A DNA stretch of 15,458 nt, from assembly GCA_030594795.1 (NCBI GenBank), contig JAUVEK010000019.1, positions 1 through 15,458 on the forward strand, written 5' to 3'. Positions 7,198 through 14,300 of this stretch are shown here, piece by piece. A model generated the notes under the pieces. It did not search any database. It worked only from the letters and a program-made list of their open reading frames with translations, and had not been told where the DNA came from. The position numbers and the translations under genes were made by a program. How positions within the stretch are numbered: the stretch's first letter is position 1; every line of letters begins with the position of its first letter. This DNA comes from Candidatus Nanohalarchaeota archaeon. GTDB taxonomy: Archaea > EX4484-52 > B79-G9.

Positions 7198-7214
7198 GTG
7201 TATCACATATTATT

Positions 7215-7493
7215 CTATTTTTGATTATTATCAGCAGGTGTTAATTTCGCTTTCGTTATCTGCCTTATGAGTTTTGCTGCAGGACTTTCGGGTGAATATG
7301 CACCGCCGGCAATTTTTGTCTTGCATGAGCGGCATACCCAGATGCCTTTTGAGCTTCTTTTCAGGGATTTTTTCATGCAACTTGGGCACAGGTGCTTTGC
7401 GCGCGACATGCTTTCAACTGCCGCCACTTTCATGCGGGTTTTGGTCCCGTATCTTGCATTGAATCTTCCTGCAGTTCCAACTTTTTTTGTAAT
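7215..7493 (-). CDS. rpl37ae: Ribosomal protein L37Ae (eL43), apparent AUU start
   Basis: Zinc-binding protein of the large ribosomal subunit. Counting from the proposed start it has 92 residues, with zinc ligands C36, C39, C54 and C57 and the family motif GIWVCRSCKTKIAGGAY (50-66). Its conserved N-terminus, TKKVGTAGRFNARYG (2-16), is encoded upstream of the first ATG in frame (7433). Starting there would lose 20 residues. No in-frame ATG, GTG or TTG lies further up. The best start is ATT at 7493, preceded by GGTGAT at 7497-7502 with a 3-nt gap, exactly the spacing before psmA. The alternative is a sequencing error in the A7 run, which would bring ATG 7504 into frame. The C-terminus is somewhat longer than usual (AAKLIRQ to the end). 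An internal promoter may drive it. Confidence 0.92.
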   Translation of the reverse strand: MTKKVGTAGRFNARYGTKTRMKVAAVESMSRAKHLCPSCMKKSLKRSSKGIWVCRSCKTKIAGGAYSPESPAAKLIRQITKAKLTPADNNQK

Positions 7494-7496
7494 ATT

Positions 7497-7502
7497 ATCA
7501 CC
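7497..7502 (-). promoter_or_regulatory. Ribosome binding site that fixes the AUU start of rpl37ae
   Basis: On the minus strand GGTGAT is followed by AAT and then ATT. The psmA start has GGTGAT, AAA, ATG, the same element and the same gap. This is the main evidence for translation beginning at 7493. Confidence 0.7.
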
Positions 7503-7529
7503 ATTTGATTGTGTTGTATTAAGGGATGC

Positions 7530-7543
7530 TATATTTTTATAAA
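7530..7543 (-). promoter_or_regulatory. Internal promoter of rpl37ae-rpoP-pcc1-pfdB
   Basis: The minus strand reads TTTATAAAAATATA. Transcription about 25 bp on (near 7511) would give a leader of about 17 nt with the ribosome binding site in place. It lies in the widest gap of the superoperon (59 bp). Confidence 0.5.
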
Positions 7544-7555
7544 GATTTATCTTTA
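7540..7555. repeat. Perfect 7-bp inverted repeat at the rrp42 stop
   Basis: TAAAGAT and ATCTTTA are separated by two bases. The repeat covers the rrp42 stop codon and touches the TATA-like box of the internal promoter, so it could be an operator or a processing hairpin. It is AT-rich and short, so chance is possible. Confidence 0.45.
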
Positions 7556-8332
7556 TTTGAAGTGTTTTGCCCTTATATTTTTCGACGCAATCTGTGCAAG
7601 TTTTATCATTTCAACTGTTTGTTCTTTCGTAAGCCCTTCAATGCCTCCTTTTTGCAGTGAGCTTATTGTGCCGTCTTCATTTGTCCCGACGGTGAGCCGC
7701 GAATCCAATGCTTCTTCTTCGCTTGCTGTTGCGTCGAGTATGTATTTATTGCCGTGCTGCCTGACTGTAATTGATATTGGTGTGCCTTTGAGAGGGAGCC
7801 TGCCTTCCAGATGGTCGCGGTCTATCTCATCTTCACCTTTGATTGCAGGCATTTTTGCATCTTTCAGGGCCGCGATTGCAGCCAGCCCGCAGGCATCGAC
7901 TAGGTTCCCGTCATGGTCTGTTACGAATATATCAACGAATACCATCCAGACTTTTTCTTTCGGTCTTATGCATAGTTTTTTGAAGTCAATGCATTTTGAT
8001 TCCCTGATGGCCCGGTCTACCACGCGTCCCAGTACGATTTCGTCTTCTCTCGGGGGGCCGCTTTCAAATTCAGGTGCGCCCATGGGCAGGTATTCTGCTG
8101 ATGTTGTCATCACGCCTTCTTCTGGTGTGTCCGGGTAGGGATCTGCAAGACCCATTTTTATGCCTGCGATTACTGTTGTTTTGCCGATGGTTACTTTTGC
8201 AGAGCCTTCTGCTTTTGAGCTGATGCCTGTCTCAATCGTGATTTCACGGAACTCATCGAGTTTTCTTGAGTCCATTCTTTTATCTTTTAGTATGTTTTCC
8301 AATATGTAATTTTTAGTTAGTTTGAGTGTCAT
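7553..8332 (-). CDS. rrp42: Exosome complex subunit Rrp42
   Basis: RNase PH-like, non-catalytic ring subunit of the archaeal exosome. It pairs with Rrp41 in a hexamer of three Rrp41-Rrp42 dimers that degrades or tails RNA 3' to 5'. The 259 residues match the family (about 260-275). It shows RKLDEFREI (23-31), PPREDEIVLGRVVDRAIRES (93-112) and the RNase PH core segments VDACGLAAIAAL (145-156) and LDATASEEE (199-207). The upstream in-frame ATG at 8413 would run into rrp41. ATG 8332 has a strong site, GGAGGT, seven bases before it. It begins 19 bp after the rrp41 stop, so the pair should be made in equal amounts. Confidence 0.97.
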   Translation of the reverse strand: MTLKLTKNYILENILKDKRMDSRKLDEFREITIETGISSKAEGSAKVTIGKTTVIAGIKMGLADPYPDTPEEGVMTTSAEYLPMGAPEFESGPPREDEIVLGRVVDRAIRESKCIDFKKLCIRPKEKVWMVFVDIFVTDHDGNLVDACGLAAIAALKDAKMPAIKGEDEIDRDHLEGRLPLKGTPISITVRQHGNKYILDATASEEEALDSRLTVGTNEDGTISSLQKGGIEGLTKEQTVEMIKLAQIASKNIRAKHFK

Positions 8333-8351
8333 AGTGTATACCTCCGGGTAA

Positions 8352-9044
8352 TTATGAGCCGTATTTTTCAAGAAGCGCCTTTTTTTGCGCTTCGTATATT
8401 TTTTTGCAGCCAACTTCTGCCAGGCAGATTATCTTTTCAGTATCTTGTGGTGTTACGATGCCGTCCATCTGCAGGAGGGTTATTTTTCCTGTTCGCGGCA
8501 TCATGGCCATCGGCACGTCAACTGCATCCTCTGCGTCTTCCTCTTCTTTTGTCATGTCGAGCAGCAGTTCTTTGTTGGCGCGCCCGGCTGCTACAGATGT
8601 TACAAGGTCGCGCATAGGGATTCCTGCATCTGCAATGGCAAGTGATGCTGCGTTGATTGCCGCAGCTCTTGTCCCGGCATCTGCCTGGACTATTTCCATA
8701 TCAACATCTATTGCTGTTTTCGGGAACTCTTCAAGGAATAATGCCGGCTCCAGTGCTTCTGTTATGACTTTTGCCAACTCTGTTGATCTCCTGTCGTATC
8801 CCTGCCTTTTCCTGTCGCTTACTGAAAACGGGAGCATGTTGTATCTGCATCTGAGAACGCTTTTTGTCGCGTCTTCCTGGTGCCTTGGGTGGATTTGCCT
8901 CGGGCCATACACGGCTGCCACTACTTTTGTCAGGCCGAATTCGACCTGTGCTGAGCCATCTGCACGCTTTATAACACCAGCTTTCATTTTCATTGGTCTT
9001 ATCTCATCCAGTTTCCTGTTGTCTGGTCTCTCTTTTTTCGTCAT
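8352..9044 (-). CDS. rrp41: Exosome complex catalytic subunit Rrp41
   Basis: RNase PH-like phosphorolytic 3'-5' exoribonuclease, the active subunit of the exosome ring. Length is 230 aa. The sequence shows RPDNRKLDEIRPM (6-18), the RNA-binding arginine segment RCRYNMLPFS (65-74), RRSTELAKVI (85-94) and the phosphate-binding ADAGTRAAAINAASLA (121-136). The catalytic acidic pair spaced by six is D170 and D176, followed by VPMAMMP. The active-site layout is intact, so the enzyme should be active. I prefer ATG 9044 over GTG 9053, because that GTG lies inside the ribosome binding site AGGTG (9051-9055). It sits between rrp4 and rrp42 with a 31-bp gap to rrp4. Confidence 0.97.
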   Translation of the reverse strand: MTKKERPDNRKLDEIRPMKMKAGVIKRADGSAQVEFGLTKVVAAVYGPRQIHPRHQEDATKSVLRCRYNMLPFSVSDRKRQGYDRRSTELAKVITEALEPALFLEEFPKTAIDVDMEIVQADAGTRAAAINAASLAIADAGIPMRDLVTSVAAGRANKELLLDMTKEEEDAEDAVDVPMAMMPRTGKITLLQMDGIVTPQDTEKIICLAEVGCKKIYEAQKKALLEKYGS

Positions 9045-9075
9045 ATGTTTCACCTGCGAAGTATATTATTGTTCG

Positions 9076-9795
9076 TTATTCTTTTTCTTTTGGCTTTCCT
9101 AATGCTTTGTCAAGCATGTCACTGATCTTGTCTGTGAGGCCTTGCGTGTGTGAGTATTTCTCGATCATTTCGATGGCCTGGAGCGCGACATTATCATCTT
9201 CGCCTTTTATCCAGACCCTGCCGTTCTGGCCTACAGATATGAACGAATTTGTTCTTTCTTTGATTAGAGTTATCATTGATCCTGCTTTGCCTATGAGGCG
9301 CGGAACTTTCGATGGTGTCAATTCTGTTATAAACCCGCCGGTCAGTTTTCTTGCTTTCGGGTCTTTCATCGATAATGTGATGTATTTTGTTTTTGAAATA
9401 TCATTGACTTTTGCGAAAATTATGTCTCCGACAGCATAGTATCTTGAGAGGTCTGCGTCGCGTTCAATGTATCCATTGACTTCGGATATGGGCAGGTTTG
9501 CCTCATACGGGCCGGATATGTCGACAGACCAGTTGCTGAAGTTGATTCCGCTTATTTCCCCGATTATATAGTCCCTTCTCTGGGGAATGTAAACACCGCT
9601 TAAGGGGGTGACGGAAATCACACGACCGTCGGTTCTTGCAATGCCAAGAACTTTCGAGATGATGTTTTTGTTTTCCCTGAATGTGCCTGTCCCGGGGAGT
9701 ATGTCCATGCTCTCTTTTAGTATGTCTCCTGGCACAACTATTTTTGCGGGTTCTGCAGAGAGTGTCTTGCTTTCTATTGTTTTTTCTTTATCCAT
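9076..9795 (-). CDS. rrp4: Exosome RNA-binding cap subunit Rrp4
   Basis: Forms the RNA-entry cap on the Rrp41-Rrp42 ring. The 239 residues have the three domains of the family. The N-terminal domain (about 16-68) includes IVVPGDIL and GTGTF. The S1 domain (about 72-143) includes RDYIIGEI and VGDIIFAKVNDISKTKYITL. The KH domain (about 153-215) has the RNA-contact loop IGKAGS (168-173). An in-frame ATG at 9849 would lie inside sdo1. ATG 9795 is preceded by AGGTGA, located just past the sdo1 stop. The C-terminal tail is Lys/Glu-rich. The gap to sdo1 is only 10 bp, so translation is probably linked. The alternative cap protein Csl4 has a zinc ribbon, which is absent here. Confidence 0.96.
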   Translation of the reverse strand: MDKEKTIESKTLSAEPAKIVVPGDILKESMDILPGTGTFRENKNIISKVLGIARTDGRVISVTPLSGVYIPQRRDYIIGEISGINFSNWSVDISGPYEANLPISEVNGYIERDADLSRYYAVGDIIFAKVNDISKTKYITLSMKDPKARKLTGGFITELTPSKVPRLIGKAGSMITLIKERTNSFISVGQNGRVWIKGEDDNVALQAIEMIEKYSHTQGLTDKISDMLDKALGKPKEKE

Positions 9796-9805
9796 TTTCT
9801 CACCT

Positions 9806-10513
9806 TTAATTATTATCTTTTGACTCAAGTATTTTGCTTTCGTTTTCACCGTGGGTTATTGAATTCACTTCACTGAACAGCTCATCCTGCATGCCTGCCG
9901 GAATTTCTATTTCTGCGAACCAGTATTGCCCGGACCATTCTTCTTTTAATATGCTGCCTGTCCTTGCGATGGCTGTTCTTGTTGTTCCTGCGTATTTTAC
10001 TGGTATCCTGAATGCCACCACTTTGTTCTCGAAACTTAGCGGGAGCAGGGGACGCAGTTGTTTTATTATGTCTTTTATCTGGTCTTCTGCCCTTGTCAGC
10101 GGGTCGATCCTGACTTTTGCCTGCTCAAGTGCGTTCTCGATTCTTTGCGGCGGGTGCGGCAGTTTTGTTTTTGGGTCTATGGCATGCCTTGAGATGTATG
10201 ATATTATTTTGTTTTTCTTTTTTTCATGTGCTTCTCTTCTTTGCTCTGTAGTCAGTTGTATTTCCCCGTGTTTTATTATATGTTCTGCAATCTTTAGGAT
10301 GTCGCTGGTTTTGAATACTTCAAGAAGCAGGTCTTCTTTAGCGCGTTCGGCTTTGCCCAGGTTTGTGAAGATATCGCCGCCAATCAGGATGTCCCTTATC
10401 TGGATGGTCTTGTCTTCTTTGTATTTTTGGACTTTTTCCGAATCGAGAAGAATCTCGAATTTGTGGTTGCTGTGTGTGTATCGCGCAATTACTTCTTTTG
10501 TCGTGCCTGTCAT
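9806..10513 (-). CDS. sdo1: Ribosome maturation protein SBDS (Sdo1)
   Basis: Archaeal homologue of the Shwachman-Bodian-Diamond protein, which in eukaryotes helps remove the anti-association factor (eIF6/aIF6) from new 60S subunits. The 235 residues comprise the N-terminal FYSH domain (about 1-95), a three-helix domain (about 96-165) with the signature DPKTKLPHPPQRIENAL (113-129), and a ferredoxin-like C-terminal domain (about 166-235). Length and layout match archaeal members. The ATG overlaps the psmA stop by 4 bp (ATGA), indicating translational coupling. The upstream purine element AGGGA is weaker than at neighbouring genes, which fits dependence on coupling. Confidence 0.97.
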   Translation of the reverse strand: MTGTTKEVIARYTHSNHKFEILLDSEKVQKYKEDKTIQIRDILIGGDIFTNLGKAERAKEDLLLEVFKTSDILKIAEHIIKHGEIQLTTEQRREAHEKKKNKIISYISRHAIDPKTKLPHPPQRIENALEQAKVRIDPLTRAEDQIKDIIKQLRPLLPLSFENKVVAFRIPVKYAGTTRTAIARTGSILKEEWSGQYWFAEIEIPAGMQDELFSEVNSITHGENESKILESKDNN

Positions 10514-11205
10514 GCTTTTATCCCTAGATTTTTTAATTTTTCTGTGCTGTATTCTGTATAACTCTTTTTTGTGATGACGTGGATTACCAGTTCTTCAAGC
10601 GTGATTTTACCTTCTCTTTTGAATGCTTCACAGATGAGCTGAACTGCTTCTTTTTCGCTCATGTCTTTCTTGTATTTTTTTTCGAATAGCTCGTTTATCT
10701 TGTCAGCGGATTTGCCGATTGCTTTTGCTTTGCATTCAAGGAGGAGTCCGGATGGGTCTGTTTCAAATAGTTTTCCCTCGTCGTTTACGCCACCTATTAA
10801 AAATGATACCCCGTATGGCCTTACACCGGCGTACTGGGTGAATACCTGCTGCCTGTCTGCGATGTAGCGCGCCATTGTGGAAATGGATATATCTTCATCG
10901 TAAATCATCTTGTTTTGCTGGGCCTTTACTCTTGCGCTGTCTACAAGCACTCTCGCATCAGCGACGAGCCCTGATGTGGCTGCTGCGATATGGCCATCAA
11001 GTTTGAATATTTTTTCGCCTGGCTTTACCAGTGCTGATTCTCTTTTTTTGACACCAAAAATGACGCCGTCCCTGAATGTTACTCCAAGTGCTGTTGCCCC
11101 GCGCCTTACTGCTTCTCTTGCGTATTCCACCTGGAACAGCCTGCCGTCAGGAGAGAAGACCACTATTGCTCTGTCATAACCCATACTCTCTGGCATCATT
11201 TCCAT
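10510..11205 (-). CDS. psmA: Proteasome alpha subunit
   Basis: Outer-ring subunit of the archaeal 20S proteasome. Its N-terminus gates substrate entry and its surface pockets dock the PAN or Cdc48 ATPase. The 231 residues show the alpha signature YDRAIVVFSPDGRLFQVEYA (10-29). E64-K65-I66 with the SGLVADARVLVDSAR loop (78-92) forms the pocket region, and YAGVRPYGVSFLIGG (125-139) follows. ATG 11205 has GGTGAT (11209-11214) three bases upstream. ATGs at 11199 and 11196 are alternatives that would shorten the gate peptide. It leads the nine-gene superoperon. The C-terminus is slightly shorter than in many archaea. The beta subunit is not in the window. Confidence 0.97.
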   Translation of the reverse strand: MEMMPESMGYDRAIVVFSPDGRLFQVEYAREAVRRGATALGVTFRDGVIFGVKKRESALVKPGEKIFKLDGHIAAATSGLVADARVLVDSARVKAQQNKMIYDEDISISTMARYIADRQQVFTQYAGVRPYGVSFLIGGVNDEGKLFETDPSGLLLECKAKAIGKSADKINELFEKKYKKDMSEKEAVQLICEAFKREGKITLEELVIHVITKKSYTEYSTEKLKNLGIKA

Positions 11206-11236
11206 TTTATCACCATTTTTGTATATTATAAAGCAT

Positions 11237-11246
11237 TATATTTAAA
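11237..11246 (-). promoter_or_regulatory. TATA box of the psmA-exosome superoperon
   Basis: The minus strand reads TTTAAATATA preceded by ACAGG, a plausible recognition element for the archaeal TFIIB homologue. Transcription about 25 bp downstream (near 11215) would give a leader of roughly 10 nt holding GGTGAT. A second TATA-like stretch (TTTATAATATA) lies slightly closer to the gene. Confidence 0.6.
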
Positions 11247-11256
11247 CCTGTTTGGA

Positions 11257-11297
11257 CGGAATTCTGAAATATCCGGTAAACTGCCCGGAATTGCTGA
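11257..11297. repeat. Direct repeat pair upstream of the superoperon promoter
   Basis: On the plus strand CGGAATT occurs at 11257-11263 and 11286-11292, 29 bp apart. Both copies continue into CTGA, directly in the first (CGGAATTCTGA) and after one extra G in the second. They lie 11 and 40 bp upstream of the TATA box, where archaeal activators often bind. TCCGG and CCGGA (11272-11276 and 11285-11289) can also pair as a short hairpin. The rest of the 194-bp gap shows only AT-rich sequence. Confidence 0.4.
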
Positions 11298-11399
11298 GCC
11301 CCTGTTTTTTGTTAGAAGTTTAAAGTTTATCCATATATCTTCTATGTTGTTTATATTTTATGCTATTTCTTTTTAAATATTTGTATTGATTTTGGAGAA

Positions 11400-14300
11400 T
11401 CAGGCGGAATCTGATAGTTCCTCTTTTATTGATTCAAGCAGCCTGCTTCCTCTTTTGATGTGACGGGCTGCTTCGTGTTTGTTGCCGGACCGCATTCGTT
11501 CTTTTGCCTGGTCTATCTCCAGTGATATCTGGTCTATTTTGTTGTTTGCATCCATGGCCAGTACAGTGTCTTTTGAGTCCAGAAGCGGCTTTGCTTCTGA
11601 TAGGCTTTTTAGGAGTCTGCTTATTTCTTCGTTTATATCAAGATGATGGTGATGTTCTGGTTGTTCTTTGTGCGGTTTTATTGTTTCTCTGCTGTGCATC
11701 GGGAGCGGAGGTTCTGTTTTTGGTGCTCTTTGGGATAGCTTTTCTCTGTTTGATATTACTAATAGAGTTGCTAATGTCAGGACTATTAATGTTGTGATAA
11801 TGTATATGAGGCATATATTTAGTATCTTATGTGGTATTATAGGACATTGTACGGCTTTTTGCGGTTCTGTTATTGGTTTTGCCTGGCTGATTAGTTTTAA
11901 TGCTTCTGCTGCCAGCAGTTTTGCTTTCGCGTAGTCTTTGCTGTCAAATGCTTTTTTTGCTTCATCCAGTTTTTCTATGGCTGCTTTCAGGTCGTGTTTG
12001 TCTTTGAGTGATTGTATTTTGTGTTCCGCACTTGAGATTAGTTCCTGTGCCTCTTGTTTTTGCCTGGTGTCCTCTTCCGGAGTCGCTTGATCTTCTTTGG
12101 GCTCTTCTTCTTTTTTGGGTTCTGTTTGTTGTTCCGGTTCTTCTTCTTCTGCTTGCGGCGGGATTATTGCGCCGCCGGTGGTTCTGCCTCCGGTTGTGCC
12201 AGTGCCGCCGCCGTCATCAGATGTGCTTGTAGTGAAGCTGTGCGGCCCTGTTGTGTTGCAGTTGTCTTCAAGGTCGCAGGATGTGATGTTGTAGTAGTAT
12301 GTTGTGCTGCTTGAGAGGCCTGATATGGCAATTGAATGTGTAGTTGCGTTTTCTGTTGTGTTTTTTTGTGTGCCGAGGGATGTTGTTGTGCTGTAATTGA
12401 TTCCTGCATCTGTCTTTTCGTCTGTGGTCCAGGTGATTGTTGCGCTGGTTGTGGTTTTGCTTACTGAGGGGGGGGACATTGCCGGTTTGGTGTTGTCAAG
12501 GACCGTGAATGTTTTGTTTGTGGTGTTGTAATTGTTGTTTGCGTCTCTGCATGTTACGTTTAGCGTGTAGTCGCTGTTTGGCAGGAATGCGCTTATTGCT
12601 TTTGTGAAGTGGGTTGCGTTTGTTTTTGTCATTGTGATGTTGGTTAATGCGCTGTGGTTCAGGCTGTAGTTGCATGCGCTTGTGTCCTGTGTGACTGTCA
12701 GGTTTATGCCGATGTCAAAGCCGTTTGTTTCAGTGCCTGAAGGTGTGTATATTGTTATTTGCGGGGCGATTGTGTCGTTTCCAAGGATGACTGATGAGAA
12801 GTGCGGAACATGGACTGTGATGTTTGTCAGTTTGTCGATGTAGCATGCTGTGCCGTTGAATGTGCTGTTTATGCATGCGCTTATTCTGGTGCATAAGTTT
12901 GCGTTGTCATCTGCGCAGTACATGACTTCTGTATAGGCAGACGAGTTCAGAGGACTGAATGTTACTGTCCCATTGTATTTTTTGTTTCTCAGGAACTTGT
13001 TTATCCTACCGAGATATATCATCCTGCCTGCTTTTGTGCCGTATCCCTGTATTCTGGTCTGGATGGTTGTGTTTGTGGAGTTCATTTCGAATAGTTCCTG
13101 CCAGTTGGCGTCCAGGCCATGGAAGTTTTTAAGTTTGACTATTGTGTCTGTTATGTTGAGTGTCATGTTTAGTGTCTGGTTTACCCAGACACTCTCGTTG
13201 GTTGTTATGGGGCCTGATATGTTTCCTGTTATGTTAACTGTGGCTCCTGTACTGTTTTCGATTGTCTGTGTGTAGTTGCTCATGTTCAGTTGTCTGTTCA
13301 GTTTTATGTCTATTATTTCTGTTCCAATATTGCCTATTGAGTCGTTTACATGTAGGTATAATATGTGTCTGCCTGCTGTGTCTGTGAAGTTTATCGTGAG
13401 GTTATCTCTAAGTACTGAGTTGTTTAGTGTCTCATGGATGCTGTCGATTGTGTACCATATTGTGTGTGGATGTTCGCCTATTGTATAGTTGAGTTCTGTG
13501 CTGTTTGTTGTTGTCTCAGTTGAGTTTGTCGGCATGTTTATTGTGAGTGCCGGCGCAGTTGTGTCTTTTATATATACGTACTGTGTGTGGTTGATGTTTC
13601 CTGCGAAGTCTTCTGCGTATGCATCAATGGTGTTTGTACCTTCTGCCAGGCTTGTTATGGGGATGATTGCTGAGGTGACATTTGCTGAGCCAGCGATGGA
13701 GTATTTTACTGATGCAATGCCTGTGCCTGTGTCTGCGGCGTTGAGTGTTATGTCTGTGTTTGTTGTTGAGTCGTTTGCGGGTGTGGGGATGTTGAAAGTT
13801 GGAGGGGTTATGTCTATCGTAAATGTGCGCTCTGTTGTGTTTGCCATGTTGCCTGCTGTGTCGTTGCAGAAGAATTGTACTGTATGCTGCGTTTCTGTCA
13901 TGCTTGTGTTTATATCTCCCCATATTTCTGCGGTGTCGGTCATGGTTGCGTTTGGTGCGCCGTCTAGAGAATATCCGCACCATGAGCCGGGTTCGTTTAG
14001 TGTTGTGTTGAATGATACTGTTTGTGTTGAGTAGTTTGATTGTGGGTCTGGCGAGAGGATTGTTATTACAGGAGATGTTGCATCTACTGTCAATGTTCTT
14101 GTCTCTGAACTGTTTGCAACTCCTGCCAGAGTGCAGCTTATGTGCCATGCGTAGTTGCCGTCTGTGAGTGCTGTAGGTGTCAGGATCGTTGCAGTGTTGT
14201 TTGAAACAGTTTCATTGCTTCCCTTGCTTGTTCCATTCATGTAGAGGCTGCAATTGTAGGAGTTTCCTGTTCCAGATATTGTGAAATCGAAGTCCGGTGT

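Noticed and set aside
7433..7504. ATG at 7504 (with GTG next to it) as the rpl37ae start
   Set aside because: It is out of frame with L37Ae in the sequence as given and ends after 24 codons. It would work only if the A7 run were one base longer, which is kept as the alternative to the AUU start.
7509..8138. 209-aa open frame on the plus strand opposite rrp42
   Set aside because: Antisense shadow of rrp42 with serine-rich low-information sequence.
8404..9102. 232-aa open frame on the plus strand opposite rrp41
   Set aside because: It is antisense to a well-conserved gene. Its Ser/Ala/Phe-rich composition is what the opposite strand of such a gene gives, and no ribosome binding site or family match is seen.
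11206..11399. Search for a C/D-box guide RNA or tRNA between psmA and the surface gene
   Set aside because: CTGA occurs, but there is no matching RTGATGA box at the right distance and no cloverleaf can be drawn; the elements are better explained as promoter and repeats.
13489..14148. Long open frames on both strands (181 and 174 aa) inside the surface-protein gene
   Set aside because: They arise from the Asn/Thr-biased codons of the real gene; the translations are Val/Ser- or His/Arg/Asn-biased without domains.
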